Source of the DNA: Pseudomonas sp. EpS/L25
GTDB lineage: Bacteria > Pseudomonadota > Gammaproteobacteria > Pseudomonadales > Pseudomonadaceae
Direction: 5' to 3'
Assembly: GCF_001512295.1 (NCBI RefSeq)
Contig: NZ_LNUP01000017.1
Span: 1-45,095, forward strand
DNA: 45,095 nt
The translations under genes and the position numbers were made by a program. The notes below the pieces were generated by a model, which saw only the letters and a list, made by a program, of their open reading frames with translations, was not told where the DNA came from and searched no databases. Positions 43,731 through 45,095 of the stretch are shown piece by piece. Position 1 is the stretch's first letter; every line of letters starts with the position of its first letter.

Positions 43731-44792
43731 ATGCCCCGTCACCTGCGCCTGCCTCTTTACGTCCTCTTCGGCCTGGTCGTCCTGCTGCTGTGCCTGCACC
43801 TCGCCGCGCCCCTGGTGATCCGCCACTACCTCAACGAGCAGTTGGCGGACATGGGCGACTATCGCGGCCAGATCACCGACGTGGACCTGGCCTGGTGGCG
43901 CGGCGCCTATCGCATCGAGGGGCTGGAGATCGTCAAGGTCAACGGCAAGGTGCCGGTGCCCTTCCTCAAGGCGCCCAGCATCGACATCGCGGTGAGCTGG
44001 CGCTCGCTGTGGCAGGACCATGCCATCGTCGGGCGTATCCTCTTCGATCGTCCCGAACTCAACTTCGTCGATGGCGGCGCACGCAAGGAGCAGTCGCAGA
44101 CCGGTGAAGGCACCGACTGGCAGGATCAGGTCGACAAACTCATCTCCATCACCCTCGACGAGGTGCGAGTGGTGAACGGACGGCTGACCTTTCGCAACTT
44201 CAATTCCAAGCCCCAGGTGAATCTGGCCGCCACCAACGTCAATGCCAGCCTCTACAACCTGACCAACGCCGCCGATGCCCAGGGCGAGCGCATCGCCCAC
44301 TTCGAAGGCAAGGCCGCCATCCTCGGCAGCGCTCCCTTGGAAGCCAGTGCCCGCTTCGACCCCTTCGAGGACTTCACCGATTTCGATTTCCGTCTGCGGG
44401 TCACCGGCATCGACCTGCCCAGGCTCAACGACTTCGCGCGGGCCTATGGCAAATTCGATTTCCGCTCCGGCAGTGGCGATGTGGTGGTGGAAGCCAAGGC
44501 GGTGGACGGCCAACTCAGCGGCTATGTGAAACCGCTGATGAGGAACGTCGATATCTTCGACTGGCAGCAGGACGTCGAGAACCGCAACAAGAACGCCTTG
44601 GAAAGCGCCTGGGAAGCCGTGGTCGGCACCGCCCAGACCCTGCTCAAGAACCAGCGCCGCGATCAGTTCGCTACCCGGGTGGATCTCTCTGGCAGTGTGA
44701 AGAGCCAGGACATCAGCCCGCTGCAGGCCTTCTTCAATATCCTGCGCAACGCCTTCGTGCAGGCCTTCAGTGCGCGGTATGACGCCGATTGA
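43731..44792 (+). CDS. DUF748-family envelope protein
   Basis: The 353-residue protein has one N-terminal membrane helix (about 5-27, RLPLYVLFGLVVLLLCLHL). A long periplasmic region of DUF748/AsmA-like character follows: WWRGAYRIEGLEIVKVNG, SIDIAVSWRSLWQDHAIVGRI, and FRLRVTGIDLPRLNDFARAYGKF. AsmA/TamB relatives form bridge-like structures for lipid traffic between membranes; DUF748 proteins are larger in some species, and a role for this shorter one is not established. The ATG at 43731 starts just before the membrane helix; the open frame upstream from 43602 is low-complexity and has no family similarity that I recognise. Confidence 0.82.
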   Translation: MPRHLRLPLYVLFGLVVLLLCLHLAAPLVIRHYLNEQLADMGDYRGQITDVDLAWWRGAYRIEGLEIVKVNGKVPVPFLKAPSIDIAVSWRSLWQDHAIVGRILFDRPELNFVDGGARKEQSQTGEGTDWQDQVDKLISITLDEVRVVNGRLTFRNFNSKPQVNLAATNVNASLYNLTNAADAQGERIAHFEGKAAILGSAPLEASARFDPFEDFTDFDFRLRVTGIDLPRLNDFARAYGKFDFRSGSGDVVVEAKAVDGQLSGYVKPLMRNVDIFDWQQDVENRNKNALESAWEAVVGTAQTLLKNQRRDQFATRVDLSGSVKSQDISPLQAFFNILRNAFVQAFSARYDAD

Positions 44793-45095
44793 GCGCCCTC
44801 CTCACCCAAGAGAGAAGGGGCGACGGGGCTTCGTAGCGTGGAAAACCGCGCAGCGTTTTCCACTAACGGACTCCGGTACCCGCGGTGGATAAGGCTACTG
44901 TGGTGACCTTCCGTCGAAGACTGCGGCCATGGCGGTTCTCCGATGCGGTTGCGACGATGTTTTTGCTAATCGCGGCCATGGGCCGCTTGTGTCTTGGCTT
45001 GCCGTTAGGATGGAGGTGAGAGCAGCAGGGGGCAGGCTGTAGGGCCGCAGTGTTTCGAGCACGTGTAGGAGCCGGTCCCGCCCCCTGCTGACCTC
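44793..45095. repeat. Right-edge repeat region
   Basis: This gap of 303 bp holds a third copy of the GTGGAAAAC/GTTTTCCAC palindrome, inverted relative to those near 20 kb (44838-44864), two decayed REP units (44920-44952 and 44968-44989) and a REP fragment near 45064. At 45013-45033 and 45080-45095 a long inverted repeat (GAGGT, then CAGCAGGGGGC, facing GCCCCCTGCTGACCTC) closes exactly at the window edge. No gene is seen. Confidence 0.65.

Overview
The window is G+C-rich, densely coded bacterial chromosome and reads as Pseudomonas. The evidence is the gene order methyltransferase/orn/rsgA/motB/motA/HDOD/rhdA/psd/PilZ-like/fimX/serB/AhpA-like/C13 peptidase, the order mpl-ubiX and dedA-mtfA-ppa, and many 'GTAGGAGCGG...CCGCGAT' REP units typical of the genus. 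A species call (for example the P. oryzihabitans group) would be a guess. There is no plasmid or prophage gene, tRNA, rRNA, CRISPR array or intact insertion sequence.

Layout. 1-727: the N-terminal part of a type VI secretion PAAR protein fused to a Tle-type lipase, cut by the window edge. 826-7138: a TRIC-type channel, orn and a membrane methyltransferase on the minus strand, rsgA on plus, a REP cluster, a nitroreductase, and the flagellar stator pair motA-motB. 7256-19755: an HDOD protein, the sulfurtransferase rhdA, psd, a PilZ-like protein, the degenerate c-di-GMP receptor fimX, serB, an AhpA-like membrane protein, a MORN-repeat C13 peptidase and an NAD(P)-binding epimerase-like protein. 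19756-20252 is a gene-free, repeat-dense segment where the conserved order stops. 20253-24897: a LysR regulator divergent from an iron-sulphur serine deaminase, a YbaK-like deacylase, a 42-residue membrane protein, and a MocR regulator. 24984-26182: a quinone reductase and TetR regulator pair behind a double palindromic operator. 26185-28461: mpl-ubiX-lipoprotein. 28557-32179: an ECF sigma/anti-sigma pair divergent from a three-gene exported-protein module. 32310-38553: a TDT-family transporter, then an AcoR-type sigma54 activator divergent from an aldehyde dehydrogenase and a zinc alcohol dehydrogenase. 38872-40938: dedA, mtfA and ppa. 41180-43396: a TonB-dependent receptor behind a Fur-like box. 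43731-44792: a DUF748 protein, then repeats to the right edge.

How the genes work together. Most genes are core housekeeping: RNA decay, ribosome assembly, motility, phosphatidylethanolamine synthesis, twitching control, serine synthesis and breakdown, peptidoglycan recycling and pyrophosphate removal. Four places look like self-contained regulatory modules: the ECF module (mirror-image GGAATA/CGTCTG promoters on both strands), the sigma54 module (three TGTCAC/GTGACA inverted repeats plus a -24/-12 promoter), the TetR/quinone-reductase pair, and the MocR promoter. The least explained structures are two copies of a ~140-bp hairpin element near 33.5 and 38.6 kb. One of them supplies or abuts the stop codons of both convergent genes that flank it. 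I did not find a clearly new multi-gene defence or metabolic system; the ECF-controlled exported module is the best candidate for undescribed biology.
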